Of a stretch of DNA of 64,000 bases, positions 46,195 to 57,042 are shown one piece after another. Every line of letters begins with the position of its first letter. The stretch's first letter is position 1. This stretch comes from Shinisaurus crocodilurus (lineage: Eukaryota > Chordata > Lepidosauria > Squamata > Shinisauridae). The translations under genes were made by a program, and so were the position numbers. Under the pieces are notes generated by a model. The model was not told the DNA's origin and ran no database searches. It saw only the letters and a program-made list of their open reading frames with translations. The stretch lies in contig CM037878.1 of the NCBI GenBank assembly GCA_021292165.1, positions 16,860,471 to 16,924,470 on the forward strand, read 5' to 3'.

Positions 46195-47650
46195 CTGGTG
46201 GAGGGTCGATGTCAAATTTATTGCAGCACCGAAGAGAGAACAGCTCTGCCAAAGGCGTTGTCCTCTCGAGCCTGGACATCGAGACGGTAGTGGCAGATAA
46301 AAGTCGAAGGTGTCGACCACGCAGCCGCCTTGCACAAGTCTGTGAGGGGCACTCCCCTGGCAAAAGCCGTGGAGGCAGAGACCACCCGGGTAGGGTGTGC
46401 TCATATTGAAGTTGGTTCTTGGAGCTTCTCGATGACATAAGCCAGGCGAATGCACTCAACAATCCATGCAGCTAGTCTCTGCGTTGATACTGGGGAGCCC
46501 TTCGAAGAACCCCCATAGCACACAAAGAGATGTGGGAAATTCCAGATAGGCTCGGTACGTGCCTTATAGAAGGCCAGGGATCGACACACATCCACTGAAT
46601 GTAGTTGCCTTTCAAGAGGAGACGATGGAGAGGCAAAGAAGGCAGGCAGCACAATGTCCTGATTGAGATGGAAGGATGACACCACTTTGGGCAGAAACGT
46701 GATGTCAGGATGAAGGACCACTTTTTCCTTGTGGAAAGTCAAGTATGTAGGCGTGACGGGCCAAAGTAATAGCCATGAAGAATGCTGTTTTCCAGGTGAC
46801 CAGTCTTAGATCAGCTGTAGCCATGGGTTCGAACAGCTTCGATGCCAATGCCTGTAGAATGAGGGGCAGGTCCCAGCCGAGAGTCACCGTTCAAACTGGA
46901 GGCATCAAATTTTTCAGCCCTCTTCGAAAACGCTTCAGTAGTGGGTGAGAGAACAGGGTAGTGCCCTCATAACTTGGACGATACGCTGATAGAGCCGCAA
47001 GATAAACTTTAATCGAAGCTAGCTTCAAGCCTTTCTGCTGTAGAAGAAGAAGAAATTGAAGGACGGTTTGTACAGAGCACGAAGCAGGACTGATTCCCAT
47101 AGTGGAAGCAAAGGTGAAGAAGCTCTTCCATTTGTGAGCATACAAGGCCCGGGTCAGGGGTAGGAATGTGCGCAGATCTCAATCGGGAGGTGGAAGCAGG
47201 GCGAACTTGCCCCGCTCGACCCCCCTGAGCTCCACATTACTTACCTTTCCCTGGCTCGGCACAAGCCCCACAAGAGGAGCTGGGGAAAGGTACTTCCGGG
47301 TCCCTGGCACTGTGTTTTTTATGTAAATACCATGGGAAACCACCTTAAAATGGCCACGAATAGGCATAGCAAATTGCGGCCGTTTTAAGGTGGTTTTCCA
47401 TGGTATTTACGTAAAAGACGCAGCACCAGGGGACCCGGAAGTGACGTGCCGGGGACCCGGAAGTCCGCCGAGCACCTCGCCGAGTACCTCAGCTGGCAGC
47501 TTGACGAGGCGCTCAGTGGATTACACAGCGGGGGTGCTCACCGAGTTTGCCCACCCCTAGTCGAGGGTTTCCATGCCACTTGCAGAACCTCTCTAACTTC
47601 CGGAGACAAACCAGGAAGGGACTGCCCTATCAGATCCATCCGTGGTCACA
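46195..47650 (-). pseudogene. DIRS tyrosine recombinase (interrupted)
   Basis: Order on the reverse strand: LPGLSPEVREVLQ and AWKPS (47567-47640), interrupted by a hAT-like element. Then TRALYAHKWKSFFTFA, VYLAALSAY and HPLLKRFRRGLKNLMPP (SAM-like N-terminal domain, to 46895). Then WDLPLILQAL, TADLRLVTWKTAFFMAIT, DKVV-type block KEKVVLHPDITFLPKVV, LFVCYGGSSKGSPVS, AHPTR and STPSTFICHYRLDV. AHPTR holds the His-x-x-Arg box and CHYRLDV the catalytic tyrosine. In the first arginine box the usual ARR.SE reads ARHAY, so the catalytic arginine seems replaced by histidine. Several frameshifts separate the blocks. It would have joined the circular cDNA to the target; now inactive. Confidence 0.88.
47161..47559. 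mobile_element. hAT-like hairpin element inside DIRS
   Basis: 399 bp with ends taggaatgtgcgc and the reverse complement of taggggtgggcaaact. It is flanked by gtcagggg and gtcgaggg, an 8-bp duplication with 6 of 8 matches. Inside, tacttccgggtccctgg...ggtattt forms long arms: 47290-47353 pairs with 47386-47445 around a short loop. Removing the element and one flank rejoins the recombinase frame (KPS then TRALY). Confidence 0.75.
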
Positions 47651-49610
47651 TGAAACAGTCCCTCTCCATCAAATGGTAAGTCCTTGATCTTTGCACGAAC
47701 CTCTGGTATAAGTGAGGTCAATTGAAGCCATGCATGGTGATGGAGGGCAACAGAGCTGATGAGAGATCTTCCGTGGCAGTCGGCCTGATGACGGGCAGTA
47801 TGCATTTGTTACCTCAACAGGATAGTTGCTTCAGCCTGGAAAACCCTTGCCAGCTCTCTTTTCTCATCGGGCAGGTAATCATACAGGCCAGCCATCTTTT
47901 CCCAAAGGAAAAGCTGATAGCAGGCCATGGTGGCCTGGTAATTAGCCACCCGAATTTCAAGAGAGCTGGAAGAGTAAATGAGCCATCCAAAGCTATCCAG
48001 GCGCTTGCCCTCCCTGTCTACCGGTGTAGAGTGCTGTTTTCTGGAGCAGGATTGCATAGACTCAACAATGACTGAGTTTGGTACAGGGTGTGAGAAAAGA
48101 AATTTTGCATTGTTGTCTCACACCCTGTACTTCGCATCCAAGCGGCGAGCTGTAGCTAGTGTCGTCACTGGTGACTTCCTTGAACTTTGCACATTCTCGA
48201 GGAGCTTGGGCATCAATGGGATTAGTGTTAGTTTAGATGTGGAAGTAGAGACTACGTTGAAGACTGGGTCCTTGGTCTTTTGTTCTTCAGTTTTAATCTC
48301 TATTCCCAACGCCTGTGTCATCCGTTGGATGTGATCTTGGAAGTGGCCCATGTGCTTGGATGGAGAGACCACAGCTTGTGAAGAGACGTTCTGGTCCGGT
48401 GAGGAAGAGGATGTTGTTGCCGAGACCAGAGACCCCAAGTCTGTGGAGTAACCATCCAGTGAAGAGCAGTGTTGAGAATCTTTCTTTTGCATGGGCAAGG
48501 ACGATAAAGCTGGTTGGTCAATATGTTTAGTTGTTGGAACAGCCAAAGCAGCCGATGGTATAACAGAACCTGGACCAATTGAAAGTTGTGGTGTTGGAGA
48601 TCAGAAGCGTCTTGGGGAACGTCGAGATGGAGACTGGAATTCTGCTTGGCATCGACGTTTGGATCGACGTGTTGGGCGGTCGGAGTATGGAGATCTCCGA
48701 CGTCTATAAATTCTGGTCTGTAGTAGCTGGTACAAGACTGATTTGAAGTGAAAGAAAACTCCGATTCCGCTTAATAGAATAGAAAACGTGAATGGTATCG
48801 ACGGTCCTGTAACCCAGGGTAGAGTTCTGGATCCTGAGATACTCTGGGAGCAATATGCTGCTGTAGTTGGGGAGCCCTTGCCTGCAGCGATCCTGTAGAA
48901 GGTGATCGATCTCGAGAGTGTCAATCTCTAGGGCTTCAGTCGCGAGAGCCTTGAGCTCGAGGGGCAGGATCAGGCTGTGCAAGATCGGGCTGAGCCAACA
49001 GAAGCGACAGCGACTCCACTATCTCACCCTCTGACACCGAAGGAACAAGTATCCTCAAGCCCAAGGGACCCTTTGGTGTCAGAGAACGAGACGGGGAATG
49101 TCACGCCATGCGCCATAGGAGTTGATGGGGCCTCAATCTGGGCCAGCATATCAAAGGCTGAGGTAACGCCTTCAATCCCGAAAGGGAGGCGGCCAGTGAT
49201 TTCATCAAATCTCTGGCTTTCTCTTTCCTCTCTTTTCTGTGCTTTTTCTTTTCAGATGCCTCTTTAGTTTTGTGGGCCTTCTTAGCCAATTTTTTAGCAA
49301 GGAGAGCCTCCACAGATTTGCCCAGAGTTGAAGGGCACTCAGATTTAGCCGTATGTGACGGAAGGAGTGTGGTGCTTCGGCGCAGGAGGCATAGGTGTCT
49401 CCGAAGTTGCTTGTAAAGCCTTGCTCCATAATATGGCTTTTAATTTTCTGCCTGATGCTCCCTTGACTGGCACGTGAAGGCCTGGCAGTGGTGGCAGGAG
49501 TCTACTTGATGGGCCTCTCCGAGGCAGACGAGGCACAAAGAGTGGCCGTCTGCTGGGGGCAGTTTTGTTCCACACTGAACACATTTGCAAAAAGGAGCTT
49601 TCACTGATAT
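47650..49610 (-). pseudogene. DIRS Gag-like protein (frame-broken)
   Basis: The N-terminal part is a cysteine-rich finger, CVQCGTKLPPADGHSLCLVC then CHHCQAFTC (49470-49600), of the CxxC...CxxC...CxxC kind seen at the start of vertebrate DIRS Gag. It is followed by a lysine-rich stretch (KKHRKERKEKARDLMKSL, 49200-49290) and a Ser/Arg-rich middle. The C-terminal half includes MTQALGIEIKTEEQ, SSRKSPVTTLATARRLDAKY (48118-48200), GWLIYSSSSLEIRVANYQA and FLWEKMAGLYDYLPDEKREL (47830-47990), then LPFDGEGLF at about 47665. Several frame changes are needed. The RT region expected next is missing. Confidence 0.8.
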
Positions 49611-49670
49611 GGCGGAGAAAGAAAAGAGACGACAATGGGGTGGGGGAAGACGGGCAAAGACGACAAATGT

Positions 49671-49697
49671 ATTGTTGTTGTTGTTGTTGTTATTATA
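49671..49697. repeat. (TTG)n within DIRS
   Basis: About eight TTG units ending in tattat. Reverse-strand frames read it as poly-Asn. Confidence 0.9.
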
Positions 49698-49831
49698 TTT
49701 GCAGTAGAAGAGAGCGAAGAACACAAAGGAAACAAAGAATAGACAAAAAAACGACGATTGTTTACCTCAGCTAAGCACTTGCTAAACAGCAAGAGAGGAA
49801 CCTTGAATGCAGCCACTTGCGATGGCAGTCA

Positions 49832-49988
49832 AAGAGGAACTGAGGGATTGGGCAGGAGCCCCGCTAGATGGCATGTACTGGGGGAGAGGCTCCCACCCAA
49901 AAATTCTCCTCAGCTATGGACCTTTCCTGAACTGGCCTCCATGCAGGCACAGAGCCCAAGTGTGTGATGCACAGAGACCACGAAGAAC
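49832..49988 (-). repeat. DIRS inverted terminal repeat (5' side of element)
   Basis: Runs from gaggaactgagggattgggcaggagcccc through ctcctcagctatggacc to gcacagagaccacgaagaac. It is the inverted partner of 45668-45855 at roughly 85-90% by eye. Confidence 0.88.
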
Positions 49989-50330
49989 GAGGGGGAGGGC
50001 CTTCTCAGTGTTGGCCTCTCAATTATGGAACGATCTCCCCACTGAGGTCTGCCTGGTGCCAACTCTGTTATCCTTTCAGCGCCAGATTAAGACTGCCCAC
50101 GTCTCTGAGGCATTCAATGGGATTTAATGACATATGAGGGGCTTTTATATCGGTCTAGCTGTATTAAAAATTGTTTTAGCTGCACAAATTGTTTTAAATT
50201 CTGTTTTAAATTTTGTATATTGAAATTTTATGCTGTTTTTATTGTATTGTGGACTGTGTTTTTTATGAATTGTTGTGAACTACCCAGAGAGCTTTGGCTA
50301 TTGGGCGGTATTTTATTTATTTAATACATT
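49989..50330 (+). pseudogene. L2 LINE C-terminal end and tail, right of the DIRS insertion
   Basis: Encodes RGRAFSVLASQLWNDLPTEV and LVPTLLSFQRQIKTAHVSEAF, the L2 C-terminus. The 3' UTR ends gaactacccagagagctttggctattgggcggtatttta. It continues the fragment at 45560-45667. Confidence 0.88.
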
Positions 50331-50570
50331 TTTATACTGCCCAATAGCCGAAGCTCTCTGGGCAGTTTACAACAGTTAAAACCATAAAATACAATATAAT
50401 GTAAATATAAGATTTAAAACCACAGATTAAAAAACAAACAGCAAAGCTAGCAGCAGCAGTTCAAATTACAATAACAGAGTTAAAAACAACTACAAGATTA
50501 AAATGATTAAAATTATTAAAATGCCTGGGAAAACAGAAAGGTCTATAGAAATGAAATAAATAAATAATAA
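50312..50570 (-). mobile_element. L2 3' tail, reverse orientation
   Basis: atttatttaatacatttttatactgcccaatagccgaagctctctgggcag is the antisense L2 terminus. It continues into an A-rich 3' UTR. It sits tail to tail with the preceding L2, forming a local inverted repeat. Confidence 0.8.
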
Positions 50571-51350
50571 ATTGGCTTGATGAAGATTTCCTAAAATGGG
50601 TGAAATGTCTGTCGTCTACTACTTGAACCCTGAACTTTTTAATATATTAGCTACTGAATTCCTGTGGACTTTCTTCCTGAAATCTACAGAATGTCAGTAC
50701 TCCTTTACAGAATTTGAAGTGTATGTCATCTATTACTAATTTTCTCTTAATTCTGTTTTTCTCCACATGGAACCTCTATTTTTATTTCTACATTATATAT
50801 TTCCATTTAAAAATATTGTCCTTTTCTGTACATCATATATTTATATTATTATTGACAGTATTCCTAGTGGCTCATTCCTTTCTTCTTCTTGGTCTGTTAG
50901 GGCAAACTCATTTTTGCCTGTAAATACATGTGGCACATAATTGCTTAAGACACATCTGGAAGAGTTGCAGTAGGATGTAACATTGCCACGAATTGCTAGA
51001 AGTAGGAGGGGGGGGCAGCCAATTGTGCCACAATCAGCATTCAATTCTGCTTTAACATGACATCTCCTCAGTAATGCACAGCTCTTGAAAAATGGTGGGA
51101 GCTCCCCACCCAAAAGAGAATGCAAGTAGGCCAGCAGGCTGTGCTGCACAGATCTTATTAGACTGCATGGCCACTTGTTTCCTCCACAGAAGGCAGCATA
51201 GTGGGGGCGCACAAAGGGTTAAAAGCATTGCAGTGCACATTAAGCATATGTTTCAAGCCAGCAGGGTGCCAGTCTAAGATGTCCTCAAAGCCTAATTTGA
51301 TAGATATTATGCCATATGCTGCAGCAAGCCATTAGTAATGAAGAAAGTAA
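50571..51350. other. No recognised feature
   Basis: AT-rich unique sequence to about 50930. Overlapping open frames on both strands from 50841 to 51277 have no recognised domain. Confidence 0.35.
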
Positions 51351-51362
51351 AAAATTTTATGG

Positions 51363-52324
51363 ATGAGCAAAATAGGAGCTCTTATGGATGGAGTGTTTTT
51401 AAATCAGGTTTATAATTTACCCAGCGTCAGACCACATGTAGAGTGCATTACTCAATTGAACTTGCAAGCAGATAAGAAAGCAGTTTCTTCTAATAAGCAC
51501 TTCAACTTATTGGCTCTACAATTACTTGAACCAAATTACCAGCAGCTGCTGCCTATTTGGGGGATTTATCTTAGACAAGGAGATACATTAGTTTCTAATC
51601 AACAAACCATTCAAGAGCTCTATAAAAAATTTTAGTCTTAATCCCCCTGTATTTATTTAGAATTAATCTGAAATATCTAATATTTCTTTTTATTTTGCTC
51701 ACTTTTATTTTTAAAAACTTTTTTCTGCCCTAAAAATATTGGATGCATGTGGCTTGGGACTGAAATGAACACCAAAGTCGTTCAGTAACTAACACTGTAT
51801 GTTTAATACAGTAAGTAACACAGTTTTGCAACGCTCAGAGGGTCATTATTTAATTATTCAGATCTGGAAAAATGCTCAGACCTTGAATTCTCAGGAAAAC
51901 AACCACATTTGCTTATCTTTGGCTTGTACCTATGATCAGTGGGAGGTTTGGGGAAACCATCCTGAAATTGTGACCTTTCGATTATGGGAGACGCAGATGC
52001 CTTCCTTCCAGATTGCACCTCCTTTGTGGAGAAATTGCCTTTCCCCAGCAATGAAACTGCAAATTGCAGCTGCTAAGACACACCATTCTCCCCTCCAGTT
52101 TGCATTAACAGTACTCACCTGATAAGGGGTGTGTGACCTTGCTATCCAAGTCTCACAGACTCACGATCCTACTGTATAATGCTTGTGACATCACTTATGA
52201 CAAAAGACAACTTCCCTATGTAACCATCCCAGCAGTTTTAGAACTGATTTTTGAAGGGTTAAAAAAAATATATTCTTTGAACAGTAGCCCTCTGAAATCT
52301 CTTGTACCCCTTGAAAAAGTATAA
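51363..52324 (+). pseudogene. Unidentified decayed coding region
   Basis: Three plus-strand open pieces follow each other: 51363-51635 (90 codons, including KHFNLLALQLLEPNYQQLLP and ending ELYKKF), about 51850-52122 (ICLSLACTYDQWEVWGNHPE, LWRNCLSPAMKLQIAAAKTH) and 52133-52324 (YVTIPAVLELIFEGLKKIY). Amino-acid composition is protein-like, not repeat-like, and no nearby repeat family covers it. I do not recognise the family. It could be a processed pseudogene, a DNA-transposon protein remnant or an old endogenous element. A link between the three pieces is inferred from order and strand only. Confidence 0.35.
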
Positions 52325-52714
52325 CAACAGTTCTGACTCTATTTCTTTAATTCACCACCTTGAGTTTTTCTGGTGAAAAAGGAAGGTGAGAGAGAAATAG
52401 CATTAATAATGGGAATACAAAACATGGTGACTGTGACATCCTGGTCCACTCTGATCACTCCATTTTGAGGACAGTGTTAATGTTTTGCTGTAGTAGTGCA
52501 GTTGAAGTGGGTGACACAAAGTATTCCTGAAAGAGTCACGATACTGAATTCAGTAGCAAGTCAAGACAGATTATGGTCAGGACCTAGTTCTCGTTGGTGA
52601 CACTCCTGTCTCCACAAAGTACATGGATCTGCAACGGGAGGGCTGGATGGGAGAAGAAAAGATGAGGCAGCCACTCAGAGGAGCTTGAAGACTTTGGTTT
52701 AGCCAAACTCAGCA

Positions 52715-52990
52715 AGGGTGGTTGGTTGGGGTGGTTAACAAACCAAACCTGGCAGAGATGGGTGGTTGGGGTGGTTAACAAACCATCCAGAACCCATGGG
52801 ATGTTTTTGGGTTGTTGGGTGGTTTGTTAACCACCCTAATCACCCATCCTCACTAGGCTGAGTATCACAACAAGCCACACTAGTGAGGGGTAATTATGCA
52901 AATCCAGCCAGCATGCGACCGGCATGTGCAAGGTGGTTAACAAGCCACTGTGGCTTATTAACCACCTTGCAATGGTGCAAACCAGGTCTT
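52715..52990. mobile_element. Fold-back MITE (ggttaacaaacc modules)
   Basis: ggtggttggggtggttaacaaacc occurs twice directly (52718, 52760) and once inverted (ggtttgttaaccaccctaatcaccc, 52830). A second hairpin, caaggtggttaacaagccac/gtggcttattaaccaccttg, follows at 52929-52969. It ends near gcaaaccaggtc, against the CR1. Confidence 0.7.
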
Positions 52991-52991
52991 T

Positions 52992-54203
52992 GCCTTGGAT
53001 CATTTTTTGATTGGGTATCCTCCCTTATGGACTGTGAGAATGCTGTGGACATAATATATCTGGACTTCAGCAAAGCTTTCAACAAAGTGCCTCATGATAT
53101 CCTGATTAGCAAGCTAGCTAAAAGTGGGCTGGATGGAATAACTATCAGGTGGATCCACAATTGGCTACAGAATCGAACTCAAAGAGTGCTTATCAATGGT
53201 ACCTTCTCAAACTGAGGAGAGGTAACGAGCGGGGTACTGCAGGGCTCAGTCCTGGGCCCAGTGCTATTCAACATTTTTATTAATGACTTGGATGAGGAGG
53301 TGCAAGGAATGCTTATCAAATTTGCAGATGGCACAAAGTTGGGTGGAACAACTAATACTCTGGAAGACAGAAACAAAATTCAAAGAGATCTCAATAGGCT
53401 GGAGCGCTGGGCCGAAAACAACAGAATGAAATTTAATAGGGATAAATGCCAAGTGCTGCACCTAGGGAAAGGAAACCAAATGCAGAGTTACAGAATGGGG
53501 GACACTTGGCTCAACAATACTACAAGTGAGAAGGATCTTGGAATTGTGGTAGATCACAAACTGAATATGAGCCAGCTATGCGATGTGACTGCAAAGAAAG
53601 CAAATGCTATTTTGGGCTGCATTAATAGAAGTATAGCTTCCAAATCGCAGTGATAATGCTCCTTTACTCAGCACTGGTTAGGCCTCATCTTGAGTACTGC
53701 ATCCAGTTCTGGGCACCACACTTTAAGAAGGATGTAGACAAACTGGAGAGGGTTCAGAGGAGGGCAACAAAGATGATTAAGGGACTGGAAACAAAGGCCT
53801 ATGAGGAGAGACTGAAAGAACTGGGCATGTTTAGCCTTCAGAAGAGGAGATTGAGGGGAGATATGATAGCACTCTTCAAGTACTTGAAGGTTTGTCACAC
53901 AGAGGAGGGCCAGGATCCCTTCTTGACCATCCCAGAGTGCAGGACATGGAATAATGGGCTCAAGTTACAGGAAGCCAGATTCCAGCTGAACATCAGGAAA
54001 AACTTCCTGGCTGTTAGAGCAATACGACAATGGAACCAATGACCTAGGGAGGTAGTGGGCTCTCCCACTCTGGAGGCATTCAAGGTGCAGCTGGACGGCC
54101 ATCTGTTAGGGATGCTTTAACTTGGATTCCTGCATTGAGCAGGGGGTTGGACTCGATGGCCTTATAGGCCCCGTCCAACTCTACTTTTCTATGATTCTAT
54201 GAT
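52992..54203 (+). pseudogene. CR1 LINE, longest copy (RT core to 3' end)
   Basis: The polymerase domain starts at DIIYLDFSKAFNKVPHDILI (about 53048) and continues with WIHNWLQNRTQRVLINGTFS. An in-frame stop (53213-53215) precedes the GVLQGSVLGPVLFNIFINDL block. The catalytic box reads KFADGTKL at 53318 instead of FADD, so the enzyme is dead twice over. Then come [52 protein letters not shown] and [20 protein letters not shown]. The 3' UTR ends cttttctatgattctatgat. Endonuclease is absent. Confidence 0.93.
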
Positions 54204-54554
54204 TAACACTGGTAACCACAGTGAGTTGTGTAAGAATTGAACTTTTTGAGAAGACTGCTGGTCAGTGGGGGATTGTGAAGGAAAACCTTTTGGGTAAACC
54301 AGTACCAAGGGACAAATCTTCATTGTGAGATCTACTTTATGAGAGCAAGGAAGGACACTGGAATGAAGTATGCTGGCACAAAGCAACAGAGCCAACCATG
54401 GTATCTGAGCTAGTCTGAGTCAGCATTACTGTTAATTTTTGCTTTGCTAAATGGAATACCTCGAAATTGAAATATGCAGGAAGTTATTCCTTGTCATCCA
54501 GGAGGTGGATTGAAATCTACAGGCTGTTGTTCCTTGTAATCCAGGTGGGCAAAG

Positions 54555-54757
54555 GGTGAAAGTACCGATAAGCAAGGCACCTAAGTACAGTATGCCTATG
54601 TACACCAGTTGCTGGGGAACATGGGCAGGAGAATTCTGTTGCATTCATGTCCTGCTTGTTGGTTTCCCACAGGCAGCTGGTTGCCAATGTGTGAACAGAA
54701 TGCTGGACTAGATGGACCTTGGACTGGTCCAGCACGACTCTTCTTACATTCTTAATT
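54555..54757 (+). mobile_element. CR1-like LINE 3'-UTR, second copy
   Basis: gttgctggggaacatgggcagg, gcattcatgtcctgcttgttgg, gaatgctggactagatggacc and cttcttacattctta match the element at 42431-42606. Confidence 0.7.
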
Positions 54758-55555
54758 GGAAATCTTCAGTGATAAGACAGCAGTAGAATATAACTTCCTA
54801 CACATAATGTCAAGCTTCCAATCCTCCTTGTCTGGGGCAGCTGGAATCTGCTGTCCATTGTTGTCTGTCATAGAATTCATGATCCTTTGTGCCAGCAAGA
54901 ACTAAAAAATTAAGGGTTCACTATGAGGGGAGGAAGGAGGACTTCACAATTATGAAGCCCCTACTGTCTGCTGCCGCCACTGAGCCCAGGAACATGCATC
55001 TATGAGATAAGGCTGACAGACTAAACTTTTGGATAAACCAGTGCCAAGGTTGGGATTTGGCAGCCTGGGAATATTGCAGAATGGCAGCCATGGAAGTGAA
55101 TTCTGATTTTTATTCTTTAGCTTTCCAGCCTGGTGTAAATTTATGAGATAAGATTAAGAGGACAGAAGTTGAAGAGATGGAATCCTCAATTTCATTCTCC
55201 AGAAAAGATCTGACATTTAGATATCTGAGGTGATGGTACATCCCAGACATGGCCAGAAGTTGGAGTGCCTATTATTATATACAACTAAATGGGCATTGCC
55301 CTGATGAAGTTGCATAATGTGATAGATTGTGTGATCTTTCTTCTTCACCTTTTCCTTCTCCTTCTCCTGATGAATATCATCATTAGCAGATGGAACCAGG
55401 ATACACTTTTCATCCCAATCTTTAGACTACTTGGAAAGTGGTTTGGATGACTGTTTAGGAACTGGGCTCTCAGTAGTGGGAATTGAAGTCATCAATGGAA
55501 ACCATGCTTTTGTCAGAGGTCACTGGCATTGCTGAAGGACAATATACAAAGTACG
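54758..55555. other. No recognised feature
   Basis: AT-rich unique sequence with no coding or repeat signal recognised. Confidence 0.4.
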
Positions 55556-56598
55556 GTATGTATTTATTTACAACATTTATATACCACTGCACATCTTAAA
55601 AGATTCCAAAGCGGTGAACAATAAAAGATACCAAGTCCAAGATAAAAAGAATAAAACACCATATTTAAAATGTTGGTTTTAAAAACAGAGTACCAATAAA
55701 AACTGGCTGGTCAATCAAAGAAGGCTTCTTGAAATAAAGATGTTTTCAGGAGGCACCAAAAACAACACCATGTTGGTGCCTGCCTGACCTCCAGAGGCAG
55801 GAAGTTCCAGAGAAAGGGGCTCTGAAGGCTCTCCACTGAAGGCTCTTCACCGGGTGGACTTCAATCAGGCCACAGGTTCGTGCAGAACCACCAGGAGCAT
55901 ACCATCTGATGACCTCAGTGACTGGGCAGGCACTCTCTCAGGTATCCTGGTCCCAAGTTGTTTAGGGCTTTATACACTAGTACCAAAACCTTAAACCTGG
56001 CCCAGTAGCAAATAGGTAGCCACTGCAGTTCCCTCACCAAAGGGGTTGCATGCTGAAAAGGGGTAGCTCCTGACAACAGCCAAGCTGCTGCATTCTGCAC
56101 TAGCTCCAGCTTCTGGACCAGCCTTAAGGGCAGTCTCACATAGAGTACATTGCACTATTCCAGTCTTGAGGTTACTAGTACCTGTACCACTGTGGCCAAG
56201 CTATCCCTGTCCAGGAGAGGCCATAGCTGGCAAACCAGCCGAAGCTGGTAAAAGGCACCAGCCACCATGGCCACTTGGGCCTCCAGTGACAGTGATGGAT
56301 CTAGGAGTACCCCTAGACTTTGATCGTTCAAAGGGAGTGCAACCCCGTCCAGAACAGGCAATGAGCCTATCTCTTGGACTCAAGAACCACTCAGCCACAG
56401 GACTTCTGTCTTGCCAGGATTCAGCTTCAGTTTATTGGCCCTCATCTAGCCCATCACTGAGTCTAGGCACTGATCTAGGACTTGCACAGCCTCACCTGAT
56501 TCAGATGTCATAGGGAGATAGAGCTATGTGTCATCAGCATACTGATGGCACTTGGCTCCAGATCCCCTAATGACCACTCCCAGTGGCTTCATATAGAT

Positions 56599-56734
56599 CA
56601 GGGCTCTTCAACCTTGGGTCCCCAGATGTTGCTGGACTACAGCTCCCAGAATCCCTTGCCATTAGCCATGCTGGCTGGGTATGCTGGGAGCTGTAGGCCA
56701 GCAACATCTGGGAACCCAAGATTGGAGAGCCCTG
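56599..56734. mobile_element. 136-bp hAT MITE with perfect 8-bp TSD
   Basis: Ends cagggctcttcaaccttggg and ccaagattggagagccctg, continuing as long arms (agatgttgctgg, ctacagctccc). The flanks atatagat (56591-56598, 56735-56742) are an exact 8-bp duplication. Confidence 0.95.
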
Positions 56735-57042
56735 ATATAGATGTTGAATAACACTGAGGACAAGATGGTACCCTGTGGAACCACATAGCAATGTTACTCT
56801 CTGAAATCAACCCTGCAGGTAAAACTGAAACCACTGTAACACAGTGCCTCCAATGCCCAGCCCACAGAGTCGATCCTGGAGAATACCATGGTTGATGGTA
56901 TCAAAAACTGATGAGAGATCAAGCAGAATTAACTGGGTTGCGCACCGCGTGTCCCTCTCCTGATAAAGGTGATCCATCAGGGTGACCAAGGTTGATTTGG
57001 CCCCATAACCAGATCAAAACCCAGTCTGCAATGGGTCTAGAT

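Larger units (their letters stand above)
45668..49988 (-). mobile_element. DIRS-type (tyrosine recombinase) retrotransposon, gag-YR derivative
   Basis: A 4.3-kb element read on the reverse strand. Evidence: inverted terminal repeats at 45668-45855 and 49832-49988; an internal complementary region at 46092-46175 matching the two outer ends joined; a Gag-like zinc-finger region near its 5' end; and a tyrosine recombinase near its 3' end. Known vertebrate DIRS elements also encode reverse transcriptase, RNase H and a methylase domain between these, and none of that is present. It therefore looks like an internally deleted, non-autonomous derivative. It lies inside an L2 copy without visible target duplication, as expected for recombinase-mediated insertion, and contains a later hAT-like insertion at 47161-47559. 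Confidence 0.9.
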
